The notes under the pieces were generated by a model. It saw nothing but the letters and a program-made list of their open reading frames with translations. It searched no databases and was not told the origin of the DNA. Of a DNA stretch of 64,000 bases, positions 1 to 9,559 are shown in pieces; the first letter of the stretch is position 1, and every line of letters starts with the position of its first letter. The stretch lies in contig NZ_JARUKY010000003.1 of NCBI RefSeq assembly GCF_029688925.1, positions 222,117-286,116 of the forward strand, in the 5' to 3' direction. The stretch is from Evansella sp. AB-P1. GTDB taxonomy: Bacteria; Bacillota; Bacilli; Bacillales; Salisediminibacteriaceae. Both the position numbers and the translations under genes were made by a program.

Positions 1-1084
1 CTTGCATAATTTCATGAGCTTCAGGACTATTTGTCATGAAGTCTAAGAATTTAACAACCTCATCTGGATGCTCTGTGTTTGCATTCATAGATAAGAACAT
101 AGATGCACGGATATATTGACCAGATTCACCATTTTCATTAGATGGTAAAATAGTTAATTCAAGGTCACGGTTTGCAGCTTGAGATGTAGCTACAATTTGG
201 TTACTGTGAATTACTTGCATTGGTACTTCTTCATGTACAATTAAATACTGTTCAATACTACCAGTAGCTTCCATTACGTCAGCTGGAGGAGCATAGCCTT
301 GGTCAATTAAATCAACCCAGAAGTTTGCATAGTCTAAAAATAAGTCGTCATCGTCCCAACCAAGACCTGTTGCATCATCATTATATAACCAGTAGCCGTT
401 CTGTCTTAACCAAATACCAAACTCACGATCATGTGCAGCGTCCATACGAACTGCATAAGGTAGATCTAAAGCTTCTTGTACTTCACGACCCATTTCAACA
501 TATTCATCCCAAGTGTAACCTGGTTCTGGATAGTCAACACCTGCTTCATCAAACATTGCTGGATCATAAACTAAAGCGAAAGCATTACTACCTGCGTTCA
601 TTGCTACTAACTCATCACCGATGTAACCAGGATCTAATGAGGATTGTTCAATATTATCTGTATTAATTGCACCGCTATCAATGTACGGTTGAAGATCAGC
701 CAATAAGTCTGCTTCAGCATACTGCGGTAACCAACGGTCAACAATATGGAACACATCTGGTGCATTACCCGCTGCTGATTGTGTTGCTAATCTTTCAGAA
801 AAGTCATCAAATCCTAAGAACTCATAACTGATTGTAATATTCGGATTCTCTTCTTCAAATAAATCTATTAATTCTAAAATTCTATCATGGCGAGTCTGAC
901 TTCCCCACCACATATAACGAAGTTCTACTTCTTCATCTGTAACTTCATCATTGCCATTTCCATCTCCATTGCCATCTCCATTGCCGTCTCCATCTCCTGA
1001 TGTATTTTCATTTGAAGAACATGCACTAAAAATAAGTAGTAGTGTTAAAACTAAAGCTGAGAAAATACCATATCTTTTTTTCAT
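1..1084 (-). CDS. Family 1 extracellular solute-binding lipoprotein (partial, C-terminus outside window)
   Basis: Substrate-binding lipoprotein of a sugar ABC importer, tethered outside the membrane. The start is the ATG at 1084, after a GGGGGA ribosome binding site. Translation gives a lipoprotein signal with lipobox FSAC, a Gly/Asp/Asn linker, then the family start VELRYMWWGSQTRHDRI. It aligns without a frame break to the neighbour at 2842-4194: window position 1 matches 3102 there, so about 361 of 450 residues are present. The linker differs (GDGN repeats here, Asn-rich there), so the two are diverged tandem paralogs. The sugar is unknown. Permease genes could lie just beyond the left edge. 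It is cut by the window edge, not by a stop. Confidence 0.9.
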   Translation of the reverse strand, partial: MKKRYGIFSALVLTLLLIFSACSSNENTSGDGDGNGDGNGDGNGNDEVTDEEVELRYMWWGSQTRHDRILELIDLFEEENPNITISYEFLGFDDFSERLATQSAAGNAPDVFHIVDRWLPQYAEADLLADLQPYIDSGAINTDNIEQSSLDPGYIGDELVAMNAGSNAFALVYDPAMFDEAGVDYPEPGYTWDEYVEMGREVQEALDLPYAVRMDAAHDREFGIWLRQNGYWLYNDDATGLGWDDDDLFLDYANFWVDLIDQGYAPPADVMEATGSIEQYLIVHEEVPMQVIHSNQIVATSQAANRDLELTILPSNENGESGQYIRASMFLSMNANTEHPDEVVKFLDFMTNSPEAHEIMQ

Positions 1085-1255
1085 TGTTTTTCCCCCTATA
1101 TTTTGTTTCAATGTTCTTGCTACGTTACACATTCAACCTACGAAACAGCTAAACTAATTCCATACTATTACTATAAGTTTACTCTGTTATATCACCACCT
1201 TTTTAAGATCATCTCATAATATGAAAAGGTTTTCATGAATGAGTTGATCTTCGTA

Positions 1256-1301
1256 ACAACGTTGTAAATAAATCGTAGCAAAAATATAAAACGCTTTCAA
1301 T
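1256..1301 (-). promoter_or_regulatory. LacI-type operator and cre site upstream of the partial solute-binding gene
   Basis: A perfect palindrome ACAACGTTGT lies at 1256-1265, and a cre-like element reading TGAAAGCGTTTTA on the minus strand lies at about 1288-1300. The same operator core occurs twice before the paralog at 4321-4372, also with a cre. This implies control by one LacI-family regulator plus CcpA catabolite repression. A 16 bp palindrome at 1221-1236 (ATGAAAAGGTTTTCAT) lies closer to the gene and may be part of the promoter region. Confidence 0.65.
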
Positions 1302-2138
1302 GGCTTAATATTTATTTCGACCAAAATTGAATTAATTTCACAATGTGGATCCCTTCTCCCCCAAAGGATCGAATACTTTTAAAATTTTTTAAAAAAATTT
1401 TGAATATGTGCACTATTTAACTTTATAGTAATATTTATTATTGTCCTGTAATAATATATTATTATTTATCAATATACTGAAGTATTTAATAGATAAATCA
1501 ATAATAAAACATGTATAAATCAAGGTTTTTAAAATTTTTCCATTTTTATCATTTTAAAACTCTTTTATAAATGTATTATTGCTTTTTTAAAAACATAAAT
1601 AGATTAATATAATTATATGTTCATTCATTATCATTCTTCATATACCTTTCTATAATAATAAGTGATCACTCACTTATTGCTCATTCTTTCTTTAGGAATC
1701 ACATTCCCTTCAAATATTAAGCAGCAACCTTCACACATTGAACGTTCTAGTATCTAATATTGTTATGTTAATTTAAAGTAAGTGAAATGGAAAAAATTAG
1801 TCCAATCCATTCTAAAAACCAATAAATTCTTAAATTCAACTATAACACTTTAATAAATGAAAATTTTCACCTCATACATGAAATCAATTTTGATAAAGTA
1901 CTAAATTTAACGTTTTTCTAGCAATTTTCATGCAACAATTGGATCGAAGTGTATACTCACTCTATTTCCTTTACTTTGAAAAACCTAATAAACCATAGTT
2001 ATATTACGGCACCTGTGTAAATGTCATTAATAAAATATTGCATACCTCTAATTGAAAAACATAAAAGTAATTCATGTATGAATATCTCACTAAATATTGG
2101 GTAGGATGCTAATACAATATTTATGGAGGTTTTTCATT
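1302..2138. other. AT-rich intergenic region without a recognisable gene
   Basis: No ORF with a ribosome binding site was found on either strand. The one structure noted is an inverted repeat at 1657-1678 (AATAAGTGA, 4 bp, TCACTTATT), which could be an operator or a weak hairpin. Confidence 0.5.
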
Positions 2139-2723
2139 ATGAGGAAATTTACTTGGACCGCTATAATTAGCGTATTTATTTTAGGAGGAATTGCTTTCTT
2201 TTTAGAGCAAAGTATTTCAACAACTACAGAAAATGAAATAATTCATAAAAATTCTACTTCTAACAATACTGTTAATGACACCATAATATTAAATAATGAA
2301 ATAACAAACAAAGATAATCATCATTCAGAATCTACAATTATTTCCGAAGATGAATTATTAAATACATACAAGGATAAGTTAGTCCTGCTTGAAATGGATA
2401 TTAAACAAAACATAAATAATTTCATCTCAAACGCAATTTCAGATTTCGAACAATATACTAATGAAGGGGAAAGACCATCAGTCTTTCATTTGTATCAAAC
2501 ATATTATCGCGGGGGTATTAGCTTAATCGAAGAAACAGAATCGCGATATCAAAATAAATATGAAAATTTAAAGTCAGAAATTAATTCGAATGGGTTTGAG
2601 GAAGATATATTATTAGAATTTGAAGAAGCATTTGATGATGTAAAAAGAAGAAATGTTTCAGAGGCGATCAATAATATAATTGATTATTTTTCATTGGATG
2701 ATGGCACGTTTAGGTTTTTATAA
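2139..2723 (+). CDS. Hypothetical membrane-anchored extracellular protein
   Basis: A 194-residue protein of unknown function. The start at 2139 is chosen because it follows a GGAGG site by 9 bases; the upstream in-frame ATG at 2097 has none. One N-terminal membrane segment (about residues 5-23, without a lipobox) is followed by an Asn/Thr-rich stretch and a charged, Glu-rich, probably helical region, so it should be anchored in the membrane and face outward. It sits between the two paralogous sugar-binding lipoproteins on the opposite strand, which suggests but does not prove a link with them. No family recognised. Confidence 0.7.
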   Translation: MRKFTWTAIISVFILGGIAFFLEQSISTTTENEIIHKNSTSNNTVNDTIILNNEITNKDNHHSESTIISEDELLNTYKDKLVLLEMDIKQNINNFISNAISDFEQYTNEGERPSVFHLYQTYYRGGISLIEETESRYQNKYENLKSEINSNGFEEDILLEFEEAFDDVKRRNVSEAINNIIDYFSLDDGTFRFL

Positions 2724-2758
2724 GGATAAACGTCATGTAGAACTGAACCAATAATAAA

Positions 2759-2812
2759 AAAGCCGACTCCTTTTGTTGCATATCCGCAACTTGTAGAGTC
2801 GGCTTTCTTTTA
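2759..2812. terminator. Bidirectional intrinsic terminator
   Basis: AGCCGACTC at 2761-2769 pairs with GAGTCGGCT at 2796-2804, with an inner GTTGC/GCAAC helix. It is flanked by A and T runs on both sides, so it can serve the convergent genes at 2139-2723 and 2842-4194. Confidence 0.85.
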
Positions 2813-2841
2813 TATGTTTAAAACTTAAGGGGTTTTAAAAC

Positions 2842-4194
2842 TTATCTGTCGATAATATCTTGAACACCATCACGGTAATCTTCAAGTGCATCTTCTGGAG
2901 ATTTTACTCCGTAAAGAATTTCATAGATAACATCTTCAAAGAATCTATCCATTTCTTGACCTGTTGCAGGTGGTGGTGGTGGTGCATCACCAGCATGCTG
3001 ACCAATTAACTCAATGTAGTCAAACTGTTGTTGTACAGTTTTTTCAGCATCAGCGTATAAGTGTTCACGAATTTCAGAAGAAATTGGTACACCTAAGTCA
3101 CCTTGCATAATTTCATGAGCTTCAGGACTATTTGTCATGAAGTTTAAGAACTTCGCAACTTCGTCAGGGTGTTCAGTGTTAGCGTTCATCGCAATGAACA
3201 TTGATGCACGGATATATTGACCAGATTCACCATTCTCACCTGAAGGTAAGATAGTTAATTCAAGATCACGGTTTGCAGCAGCAGATACCGCTACGATTTG
3301 GTTACTGTGAATTACTTGCATCGGAACTTCTTCATGAACAATTAGATAGTTTTCAATATTACCAGTAGCTTGCATTACGTCTGCAGGAGGAGCTACTCCT
3401 TCTTCAACTAAGTCTAACCAGAAGTTAACATAGTCTAAGAATAAGTCATCATCTTCCCATCCAAGTGAGCTAGCATCGTCATTGTATAACCATTGTCCTT
3501 GTTGTCTTAAGTTAATACCGAATTCACGATCATGTGCAGCGTCCATTCGTACAGCGTAAGGTAAGTCTAAAGCTTCTTGTACTGCACGTCCCATTTCAAC
3601 ATACTCTGACCAAGTGTAACCTGGTTCTGGATAATCAACACCAGCTTCATCAAACATCGCTGGGTCATAAACTAGAGCAAACGCGTTCCCTCCAGCGTTT
3701 AAAGCTACTAACTCATCACCAATGTAACCAGGGTTTAATGCAGATTGATCAACGTGATCTGTGTTAATCGCACCAGAATCGATGAACGGTTGTAAGTCAG
3801 CTAGTAATCCTGCTTGACTGTATTGTGGTAACCAACGGTCAACAATGTGGAATACGTCTGGCGCATTTCCAGCAGCTGATTGAGTAGCAAGTCTCTCAGA
3901 GAAATCATCAAAACTTAAGAACTCATAGTTGATTGTAATATTTGGATTTTCGTCTTCAAAAAGATCAATTAATTCTAGAATTCTATCATGGCGAGTTTGG
4001 CTTCCCCACCACATGTAACGAAGCTCAACGTCTTCTAACTCTGCATCGTCATTATTGTTATTATTGTCGTTATTTTCATTATTATTATTATCATTGTTGT
4101 TAGCACCAGAAGCATCTTCATTATTTGAACAACCAACAACAGCTAACGCGAGTAATAAAACTAATATTACTGAGAAAATCTTGAATTTTTTCAT
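2842..4194 (-). CDS. Family 1 extracellular solute-binding lipoprotein (sugar ABC importer)
   Basis: A 450-residue substrate-binding lipoprotein of the family 1 (maltose/oligosaccharide) class. Lipobox VVGC is at about residues 19-22, followed by an Asn-rich linker to residue 50 and the binding domain beginning ELRYMWWGSQTRHDRI. Features typical of the family include NPNITINYEF and NAPDVFHIVDRW near the start and a run of five prolines near residue 405. The start has a GGGGGAAA ribosome binding site. It is a tandem paralog of the partial gene at 1-1084 and shares its operators and cre. No permease or ATPase gene lies next to it inside the window, so its transporter partners are either beyond the left edge or elsewhere. 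Sugar unknown. Confidence 0.92.
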   Translation of the reverse strand: MKKFKIFSVILVLLLALAVVGCSNNEDASGANNNDNNNNENNDNNNNNDDAELEDVELRYMWWGSQTRHDRILELIDLFEDENPNITINYEFLSFDDFSERLATQSAAGNAPDVFHIVDRWLPQYSQAGLLADLQPFIDSGAINTDHVDQSALNPGYIGDELVALNAGGNAFALVYDPAMFDEAGVDYPEPGYTWSEYVEMGRAVQEALDLPYAVRMDAAHDREFGINLRQQGQWLYNDDASSLGWEDDDLFLDYVNFWLDLVEEGVAPPADVMQATGNIENYLIVHEEVPMQVIHSNQIVAVSAAANRDLELTILPSGENGESGQYIRASMFIAMNANTEHPDEVAKFLNFMTNSPEAHEIMQGDLGVPISSEIREHLYADAEKTVQQQFDYIELIGQHAGDAPPPPPATGQEMDRFFEDVIYEILYGVKSPEDALEDYRDGVQDIIDR

Positions 4195-4313
4195 TGTATT
4201 TCCCCCTATATTTATTTGTTAGATATTACACTTGCGGCAAACCATTAATTCTTGATTGATTAATTGAAGTCTTCATTATTATTTATCTATGAGTCTATAC
4301 ACCTCACTTCTAT

Positions 4314-4410
4314 AGAGTACACAACGTTGAAAAGGCTTACAAAGTAAATCGAATACTGTAGAACAACGTTGTAAATTTATAATAACACCTTTATAAAGCG
4401 CTTACAAGAC
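4314..4410 (-). promoter_or_regulatory. Promoter with two LacI-type operators and a cre
   Basis: On the minus strand a -35 TTGTAA (4337-4342) and a -10 TACTCT (4314-4319) are 17 bp apart. One operator (ACAACGTTGA, 4321-4330) lies in the spacer and a perfect copy (ACAACGTTGT, 4363-4372) lies 42 bp upstream, four helical turns away. A cre-like TGTAAGCGCTTTA lies at about 4395-4408. This layout fits LacI-family repression plus CcpA control. Confidence 0.7.
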
Positions 4411-4888
4411 AAATTTTTAAAAATTGTTACAATAATTTAAAAAATGACACACTTTAGACATATTAAAGCGAAAATATATAAGACTATTACATTAATACCT
4501 CTATATATTGTTATTTATTTTTATTTTTTCCTTTATATGTTAATATATTACCGTAAAAATATTACAACTATATTAAAATAGACTATTTTGTGTAACTTTA
4601 TTGTAATATTCTTAATTTTCAATAACTTCACTTATCTTTAATTAGTCATTTTCAGCTTGACATATCCCCTATGCATAAAGAAGCATTCATCTAAATGAAA
4701 ATACACTGGTATCTATTAGAAATATCATTACAAACATCTCTGCTACATAGATAGCTTCCTATATACAAACAATGAATAATTTTGAATGGGGTTTACTTTA
4801 TAAGAGAGAAATAATGGTATACATATGCTAAAATATAATTCGTTCAGTATATCTTTCATGTTTTTAAAAAAACTAGGGGGTTCCTACT
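4411..4888. other. AT-rich intergenic region without a recognisable gene
   Basis: Very AT-rich sequence between the divergent solute-binding gene and the lipoprotein at 4889. No ORF with a ribosome binding site was seen. It presumably contains the promoter of the downstream gene. Confidence 0.45.
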
Positions 4889-5926
4889 ATGCTTATAAGC
4901 AAGCGTTTCTTCTATATATTATTTATCATTCTTGTAGTACTATCTGCTTGCTCAACATCGAATGAAAAATCAACGAATAATAACAATAATGATGATGGAA
5001 GGGGAATTTCATCTGACTCCATACCATTAGAAGAACTAAACTTTCACATTGAACTGATAAAGGATCAAAGACCTTCACTTTCCTTTGAACCGTATCCATC
5101 CATGAACAATGTAGCTCTATCCATGCAAGGTGCATTACCAATGCTTACTCCCCTATATAGGGATAGCTTTAGAATGATTTTTGTGGAAAAAATAGCAACC
5201 TCAGAAATAACAGAGGCAACTTTTGAAATTGCAAATACTAGTACCACACCAATTACCATTTCTGATGAAAACTTATATTTTGATCTAAGCGACTTCAATG
5301 ACAGTGAATCAGTAATATCAAGCATAATAGATAGTCCAATTACGATTGATCCGAACGATAGTAAGAAAGTAACCGTATCTACTGAAGCGGAGAGTGTAAA
5401 TACAATATATTTAAACTATGACAATCTTCATTTACCATTTTTTCTAACTGATTCACCAAGGGAGTTCATATCTGATAGTACTCCATTACGAACTAGTAGT
5501 ATGCCACAAGCTACAAGAATGGGTGCCATCGTTGGAGATGGGAAGATTAAATATCAAATTACAGAAGTACTTTTAACAAACAATAAAACATTAGGAAGTA
5601 TACGACTAAACGAGGAAGGCACTATCATTTTATTAAAATTACGAGTTGCTAATACAACAGACGAAACATTAATTATGGATTATTTCTCTCTCTGCTCCTC
5701 TGTAATAGAAGAAAATGAAATTACTTGTAAACAGGAGATAGATGTAGCTGAACTGGAATATCTTGAAGTAGATACATTACCAACATCAATTGAACCGAAT
5801 ACTATCGTTGAAGGTTACGTTCCCGCTGCCATATATGATCCAATTCAAGTGTCCATTCTTTCTATTAAAAATAATATATCTGATATTGATGCTTATCACA
5901 TTGGGACGTTGGCCCCGGCAAATTAA
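4889..5926 (+). CDS. Hypothetical lipoprotein with probable Ig-like domains
   Basis: A 345-residue predicted lipoprotein: hydrophobic signal, lipobox LSAC at about residues 18-21, then an Asn-rich linker. The ribosome binding site TAGGGGG lies close to the ATG. The body is beta-rich, with alternating hydrophobic residues and NTSTTPITI- and VANTTDETLIM-like segments, reminiscent of DUF4352/DUF5068-type Ig-like lipoproteins of bacilli. That family match is an impression, not a firm call. It lies alone between the sugar-binding region and lrgAB on the other strand. Function unknown. Confidence 0.8.
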   Translation: MLISKRFFYILFIILVVLSACSTSNEKSTNNNNNDDGRGISSDSIPLEELNFHIELIKDQRPSLSFEPYPSMNNVALSMQGALPMLTPLYRDSFRMIFVEKIATSEITEATFEIANTSTTPITISDENLYFDLSDFNDSESVISSIIDSPITIDPNDSKKVTVSTEAESVNTIYLNYDNLHLPFFLTDSPREFISDSTPLRTSSMPQATRMGAIVGDGKIKYQITEVLLTNNKTLGSIRLNEEGTIILLKLRVANTTDETLIMDYFSLCSSVIEENEITCKQEIDVAELEYLEVDTLPTSIEPNTIVEGYVPAAIYDPIQVSILSIKNNISDIDAYHIGTLAPAN

Positions 5927-5993
5927 TTAAAATTTGCCATCAATTAATTTGGCTAGAACCCCCACGATATCTTCACAAGTTCTTAAACTCAAA

Positions 5994-6034
5994 GAAAAAC
6001 AGGGACACAAAGTTATCATGTCCCCGTTTCTTTT
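5994..6034. terminator. Intrinsic terminator, probably bidirectional
   Basis: CAGGGACA at 6000-6007 pairs with TGTCCCCG at 6019-6026. On the minus strand it is followed by TGTTTTTC, fitting the end of lrgAB; on the plus strand by TTTCTTTT, fitting the end of the lipoprotein gene. Confidence 0.75.
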
Positions 6035-6091
6035 CCATCTTCCTTTATCTCAACAAACTTTTTCGCGAAATTCACTGAGGTTCCTAGCACC

Positions 6092-6763
6092 TCAAAGGAG
6101 AGGTACAAAAATGGATGTGAAGATTGCCGCTATTGCCATGGCAGTACCAGACACTGCTCCTTGCAGCTCCCCTTCTCTTGCTATTTCTGCTGTACCAATA
6201 CCATGAGAAATGGTTCCCACTGCCAAACCTCTTGCAACAGGATTTGTAATATTTGTTTTCGTCAAGAGCCACGGTCCGAGCATGGCACCTAATATACCCG
6301 TTATAATTACAAATGCTGCTGTAATAGACATATCTCCATTAATAATGTGACTTATTTCAATTGCTATTGGAACCGTTGCTGATTTTACAGCAAGTGACGA
6401 AATAAGTACTTCTGATAATTGAAAAAGACCACCAATTAATATAGAAAGAAAGATTGTTACAATTGATCCTAAAATGAGTCCAGTGCCAGCTGGTACACAA
6501 TATTGTACGATTAAATGTCGATTTTTATAAATAGGAACTGCCAAAGCAACTGTAGCAGGCCCTAGCAAATAGGTCATGATGTCTTTCGCTTGTTCATATT
6601 GTCCGTAGCTTGTCCCCGTCATAACCATGACTAAAATAATTAGAACTGTACTAAGGAAAACTGGTGTTGTAAATGGGGACGGCTTCTTATTTGCAATTTT
6701 TCTAGAAAGTAAATATGCAGTTACCGTTCCAATAATACTAAGCAGGGTTACGACTATGCTCAT
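6092..6763 (-). CDS. lrgB: LrgB/CidB family membrane protein
   Basis: A 223-residue polytopic membrane protein of the LrgB/CidB family, partner of the LrgA-like protein just upstream; the frames overlap by 26 bp, so translation is probably coupled. Family features visible are LLGPATVALAVPIYKN, the SVTVPIA-like segment KSATVPIAIEIS, and the conserved GTISHGIGTAEI near the C-terminus. These pairs were first described as modulators of murein hydrolase activity and autolysis; in Bacillus subtilis the ysbAB (pftAB) pair is a pyruvate transporter. Which role applies cannot be decided here: no LytTR or LysR regulator gene lies nearby. Confidence 0.92.
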   Translation of the reverse strand: MSIVVTLLSIIGTVTAYLLSRKIANKKPSPFTTPVFLSTVLIILVMVMTGTSYGQYEQAKDIMTYLLGPATVALAVPIYKNRHLIVQYCVPAGTGLILGSIVTIFLSILIGGLFQLSEVLISSLAVKSATVPIAIEISHIINGDMSITAAFVIITGILGAMLGPWLLTKTNITNPVARGLAVGTISHGIGTAEIAREGELQGAVSGTAMAIAAIFTSIFVPLL

Positions 6764-7151
6764 GCTTTTTCTTCTCCTTTTTCTCTACTAAAACCTGTGA
6801 TACAATCCCCGATACATATATACCTACCATCACACTAACTATAATAACGATAGCCAATGGAATACCGTGGGATAAAAATAAATCTCCATACGCAATCAAC
6901 CCAACTGAAATAGGAATAAAAAAGAAGCCTAAATGCTTCACTAATATACTTGCTCCCTTTTCAACAAAAGACAATGGTAAAATTTTAGTCATTAACAGTA
7001 GAAGTAAAATGAAGATTCCTACTACATTACCAGGTAGTGGAATACCTGTCCAACTGACAATTACATATCCTAACTGATTCACTGCCCACAAAATGGCCAG
7101 TTGTATTGCAATAATACTTCCGTTTTTAATCAAAACAATCGCCTCTTTCAA
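6738..7151 (-). CDS. lrgA: LrgA/CidA family holin-like protein
   Basis: About 137 residues with four membrane segments and a positively charged C-terminal tail, typical of LrgA/CidA. Recognisable family motifs are IPLPGNVVGIFILLLLL and FFFIPISVGLIAYGD. The frame opens with TTG at 7151 after a weak GGAAGA site; a second in-frame TTG, seven codons in, follows AAAGAGG at good spacing and may be the true start. No ATG is available near the N-terminus. First gene of a two-gene operon with lrgB. It may form an oligomeric membrane complex with LrgB for pyruvate uptake or for control of autolysis. Confidence 0.9.
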   Translation of the reverse strand: MKEAIVLIKNGSIIAIQLAILWAVNQLGYVIVSWTGIPLPGNVVGIFILLLLLMTKILPLSFVEKGASILVKHLGFFFIPISVGLIAYGDLFLSHGIPLAIVIIVSVMVGIYVSGIVSQVLVEKKEKKKHEHSRNPA

Positions 7152-7217
7152 ACTATCAATCTTCCATTATAAATCTATGTAATAGTTTACTCCTTCTTAA
7201 GCCTTAATGACATTAGA

Positions 7218-7460
7218 AAAACTTGGGTAGACCTCCTATGCAAGTGGAAATTACACAATGGGGAATGAAAATACTCATCAGGAAGTTCATTCGTTACTGG
7301 TGAACGCTTTCCATGGGGCACGGCCTCAACTTCCTGCACTTACTCGGTAAGCGCTAGGGGATTTTCGACTCGAGCTGATCCCACAGGAGTCGCTGTCTTC
7401 CACTCATGAAGCGTTCTGTTTTCAGGATAGATTTCCATTCAAGTGAATACTTGTACCATG
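7218..7460. repeat. Dispersed intergenic repeats
   Basis: This stretch has no gene. It holds two kinds of dispersed repeat. The first is a block around TAGACCTC..ATGCAAGTGGAA...ATGAAAAT at 7224-7276, with a weaker copy at 7418-7480; related blocks lie near 7700, 7950, 9600, 9800, 36740, 60960 and 63808. The second runs from 7290 to 7412 (ACTTACTCGGTAAGCGCTAGGGGAT), with relatives at 7776-7905 on the other strand, 61000-61095 and 63868-63960. Confidence 0.6.
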
Positions 7461-7496
7461 AATGATATAAATATTCTATCTAAGGTATACTACCTT

Positions 7497-7700
7497 CCCG
7501 CAATTGTGATCTTCCGCCTTTTGTGGGAAGAATATCGGCTTCTTGAGGACCGCATTTACTTTTTTCATTACTTTCCGGGCTTCTAGAACGTTTCTTGAGT
7601 ACCGCATTTCTGTTTTTCATTGCTTTCCGGGCTTCTAGAACGCTTCTTGGATACCGCATTTGGATTTTTTACTGCTTTCCGGACGTCAAGAACTTTCGTA
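7497..7700. repeat. Degenerate hairpin-family repeats and 60 bp tandem units
   Basis: A degenerate copy of the CCCGCA...TGTGGG hairpin monomer at 7497-7545 is followed by about three tandem units of near 60 bp, each beginning ACCGCATTT and containing CTTTCCGGGCTTCTAGAACG. The short plus-strand ORF across it is a by-product of the repeats. Confidence 0.6.
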
Positions 7701-7775
7701 TTTTCAGGATAGACCGCCCATGCAAGTGGAGATTTGCACCATGGAGGATGAAAATAATTTTAATCCAATTGGAAT

Positions 7776-7905
7776 GAGTAGAATCCCACAAGACTCCAGT
7801 GGGAAAAGCAACAGGTGAAGATTCCGCACTTCGGCACAGTGTGCGAAGTGTGAAGCTGAGGCGTTGCCCACGGAAAGCGATGTGTGATGAAACGAATGAT
7901 TAACC
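7776..7905 (+). repeat. Dispersed Bacillus-type intergenic repeat
   Basis: Sequence of the type CCAGTGGGAAAAGCAACAGG...CCCACGGAAAGCG. It resembles, from memory, an element common between genes in Bacillus genomes. Inverted relatives lie at 7290-7412 and near 63868-63960. Preceded by a GCAAGTGGAGATTTGCACC block at about 7725. Confidence 0.55.
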
Positions 7906-8023
7906 TGCCCTTTTTTTGTTAATACTGCTAAGTTCGATAACACTTATTTTCAGGATAGACCTCGATGCAAGTGGAATTTGCACCATGAGGGATGAAAATT
8001 ATTCTAACTTAGGTATACTACCT

Positions 8024-8280
8024 TCCCGCATTTCTGATTTCTCACCATTTACGGAACAATGGAGTCTTCTTTCGTCCCGCATTTCTGATTTTCCACCATT
8101 TGCGGGAACAATAGAGGCTTCCTTTGTCCCGCATTTCTGATTTTCCACCATTTGCAGGAACAAATAGTGGCTTCCTTTGTCCCGCATTTCTGATTTTCCA
8201 CCATTTGCTGTAACAATGGAGTCTTCTTTCGTCCCGCATTTCACTTTCTCACTCTTTGTGAGAACTTTCCTATTTTCTGA
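8024..8280. repeat. Tandem hairpin array, about 52 bp period
   Basis: Five copies begin with TCCCGCA at 8024, 8075, 8127, 8180 and 8232, so the period is 51-53 bp. In the best units CCCGCA pairs with TGCGGG across about 20 bp, giving one hairpin per unit with an AAC...GGCTTC linker. The last copy is degenerate. Same family as the arrays at 29.2, 36.3 and 51.8 kb. Confidence 0.85.
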
Positions 8281-8341
8281 AAAACGTTTGGATAAGGTAA
8301 TCCAAACGCCCTTCCTACAAATCATGTGGAGTTATTGTCAT

Positions 8342-9382
8342 TTATGATGACTGCAAATAATGATACAGTAGCTTTGTTGTGTTTTCGATAGAAGAAATAT
8401 GTGTTCTTTCAAATGCGTGGGAGGAATCGATTCCTGGTCCGATTAATCCATGAACGATATCATTACCTGAACGAATTGCAGCAGATGCATCTGACCCGTA
8501 GTAAGGATAAATGTCTAACTTATAATCAACGTCATTTTCTTTAGCGATCTCTACTAATTTTTTACGGAAGCCATAGTGGTATGGTCCGCTTGCATCCTTT
8601 ACGCAAATCGATACCGTATACTCATCTGTGGTTTGCCCATCTCCCATTGCCCCCATATCAACAGCCAAATACTCTACTGTTTCAGGTGTGATATTTGAGT
8701 TCCCGCCGTACCCAATTTCTTCATTGTTAGAAATCAAGAAGTGAGTAGTATATGGAAGTTCTATCTGTTCTGTTACAATTTGTTTGATTAATTCCAGCAA
8801 AATCCCTACACTTGCCTTATCATCAAGATGACGAGATTTTATGTAACCATTAGGTAAAATTTGAACTCGCGGATCAAAGGAAACAAAGTCTCCTACTTCA
8901 ATTCCTAGCTCTCGTACTTCTTTTGCACTATGGACCTTTGCATCGATACGAACCTCCATATTATCTTGATTTCGTTCTGCTTTTCCAGCATCTTTGTAAA
9001 CATGAACAGAGGTTTGATGCATTAAAATCGTTCCTGTAATCTTCTCACCAGTAGCAGTCTCAATTTCACAGTACTCTCCTTCAATGGAGTTATATCGAAA
9101 GCCACCTATGAGATCCAGCTTTAATCGTCCATTGGATTTAATTTCCTTCACCATTGCACCTAATGTATCAACGTGAGCCGTTAACATACGATGTGTTCCT
9201 TGATCCTTCCCAGGAATTGTGGCAATGAGACCTCCTTTTCTATTACGTTTCGTTTCTACTTTAAGTTCAGATAAAAAATTTTCAACGAAAGATATAACTT
9301 CATATGTATTTCCTGACGGGCTAGGAATTGATACTAAGTCTTTGATTAATTGTACGGTTTCTTTTGCATTTGGATATGTCAT
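8342..9382 (-). CDS. M42 family metallopeptidase (glutamyl aminopeptidase/endoglucanase-like)
   Basis: A 346-residue cytosolic peptidase of family M42, which forms large tetrahedral assemblies and trims peptides with two metal ions. Expected metal ligands are visible: His in LTAHVDTLGAM, Asp in SRHLDDKAS, the Glu pair in NNEEIGYGG, Asp in VDMGAM, and His in DSSHAFERTH near the C-terminus. The start at 9382 is chosen because GGAGG lies 8 bases before this ATG; the longer frame would begin with a TTG inside that site. It stands alone between repeat-rich stretches. Its exact substrate is not shown by the sequence. Confidence 0.92.
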   Translation of the reverse strand: MTYPNAKETVQLIKDLVSIPSPSGNTYEVISFVENFLSELKVETKRNRKGGLIATIPGKDQGTHRMLTAHVDTLGAMVKEIKSNGRLKLDLIGGFRYNSIEGEYCEIETATGEKITGTILMHQTSVHVYKDAGKAERNQDNMEVRIDAKVHSAKEVRELGIEVGDFVSFDPRVQILPNGYIKSRHLDDKASVGILLELIKQIVTEQIELPYTTHFLISNNEEIGYGGNSNITPETVEYLAVDMGAMGDGQTTDEYTVSICVKDASGPYHYGFRKKLVEIAKENDVDYKLDIYPYYGSDASAAIRSGNDIVHGLIGPGIDSSHAFERTHISSIENTTKLLYHYLQSS

Positions 9383-9559
9383 TAATAATTCCTCCAAGTT
9401 TAATTTTTTCTAGTATGTATAGGATGATATGAATGGAACGTAAACAGAAGTTTTTACAATAGGTTAAACCATATATTCGCTACTGCTTCCGATCAGTCAA
9501 CACATCTATTATTATACCTTTTTCGTAGATCATCACCAATGATTACACAATAATCATAG

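Noticed and set aside
7595..8325. Short ORFs on both strands
   Set aside because: They lie in dispersed and tandem repeats and lack ribosome binding sites.
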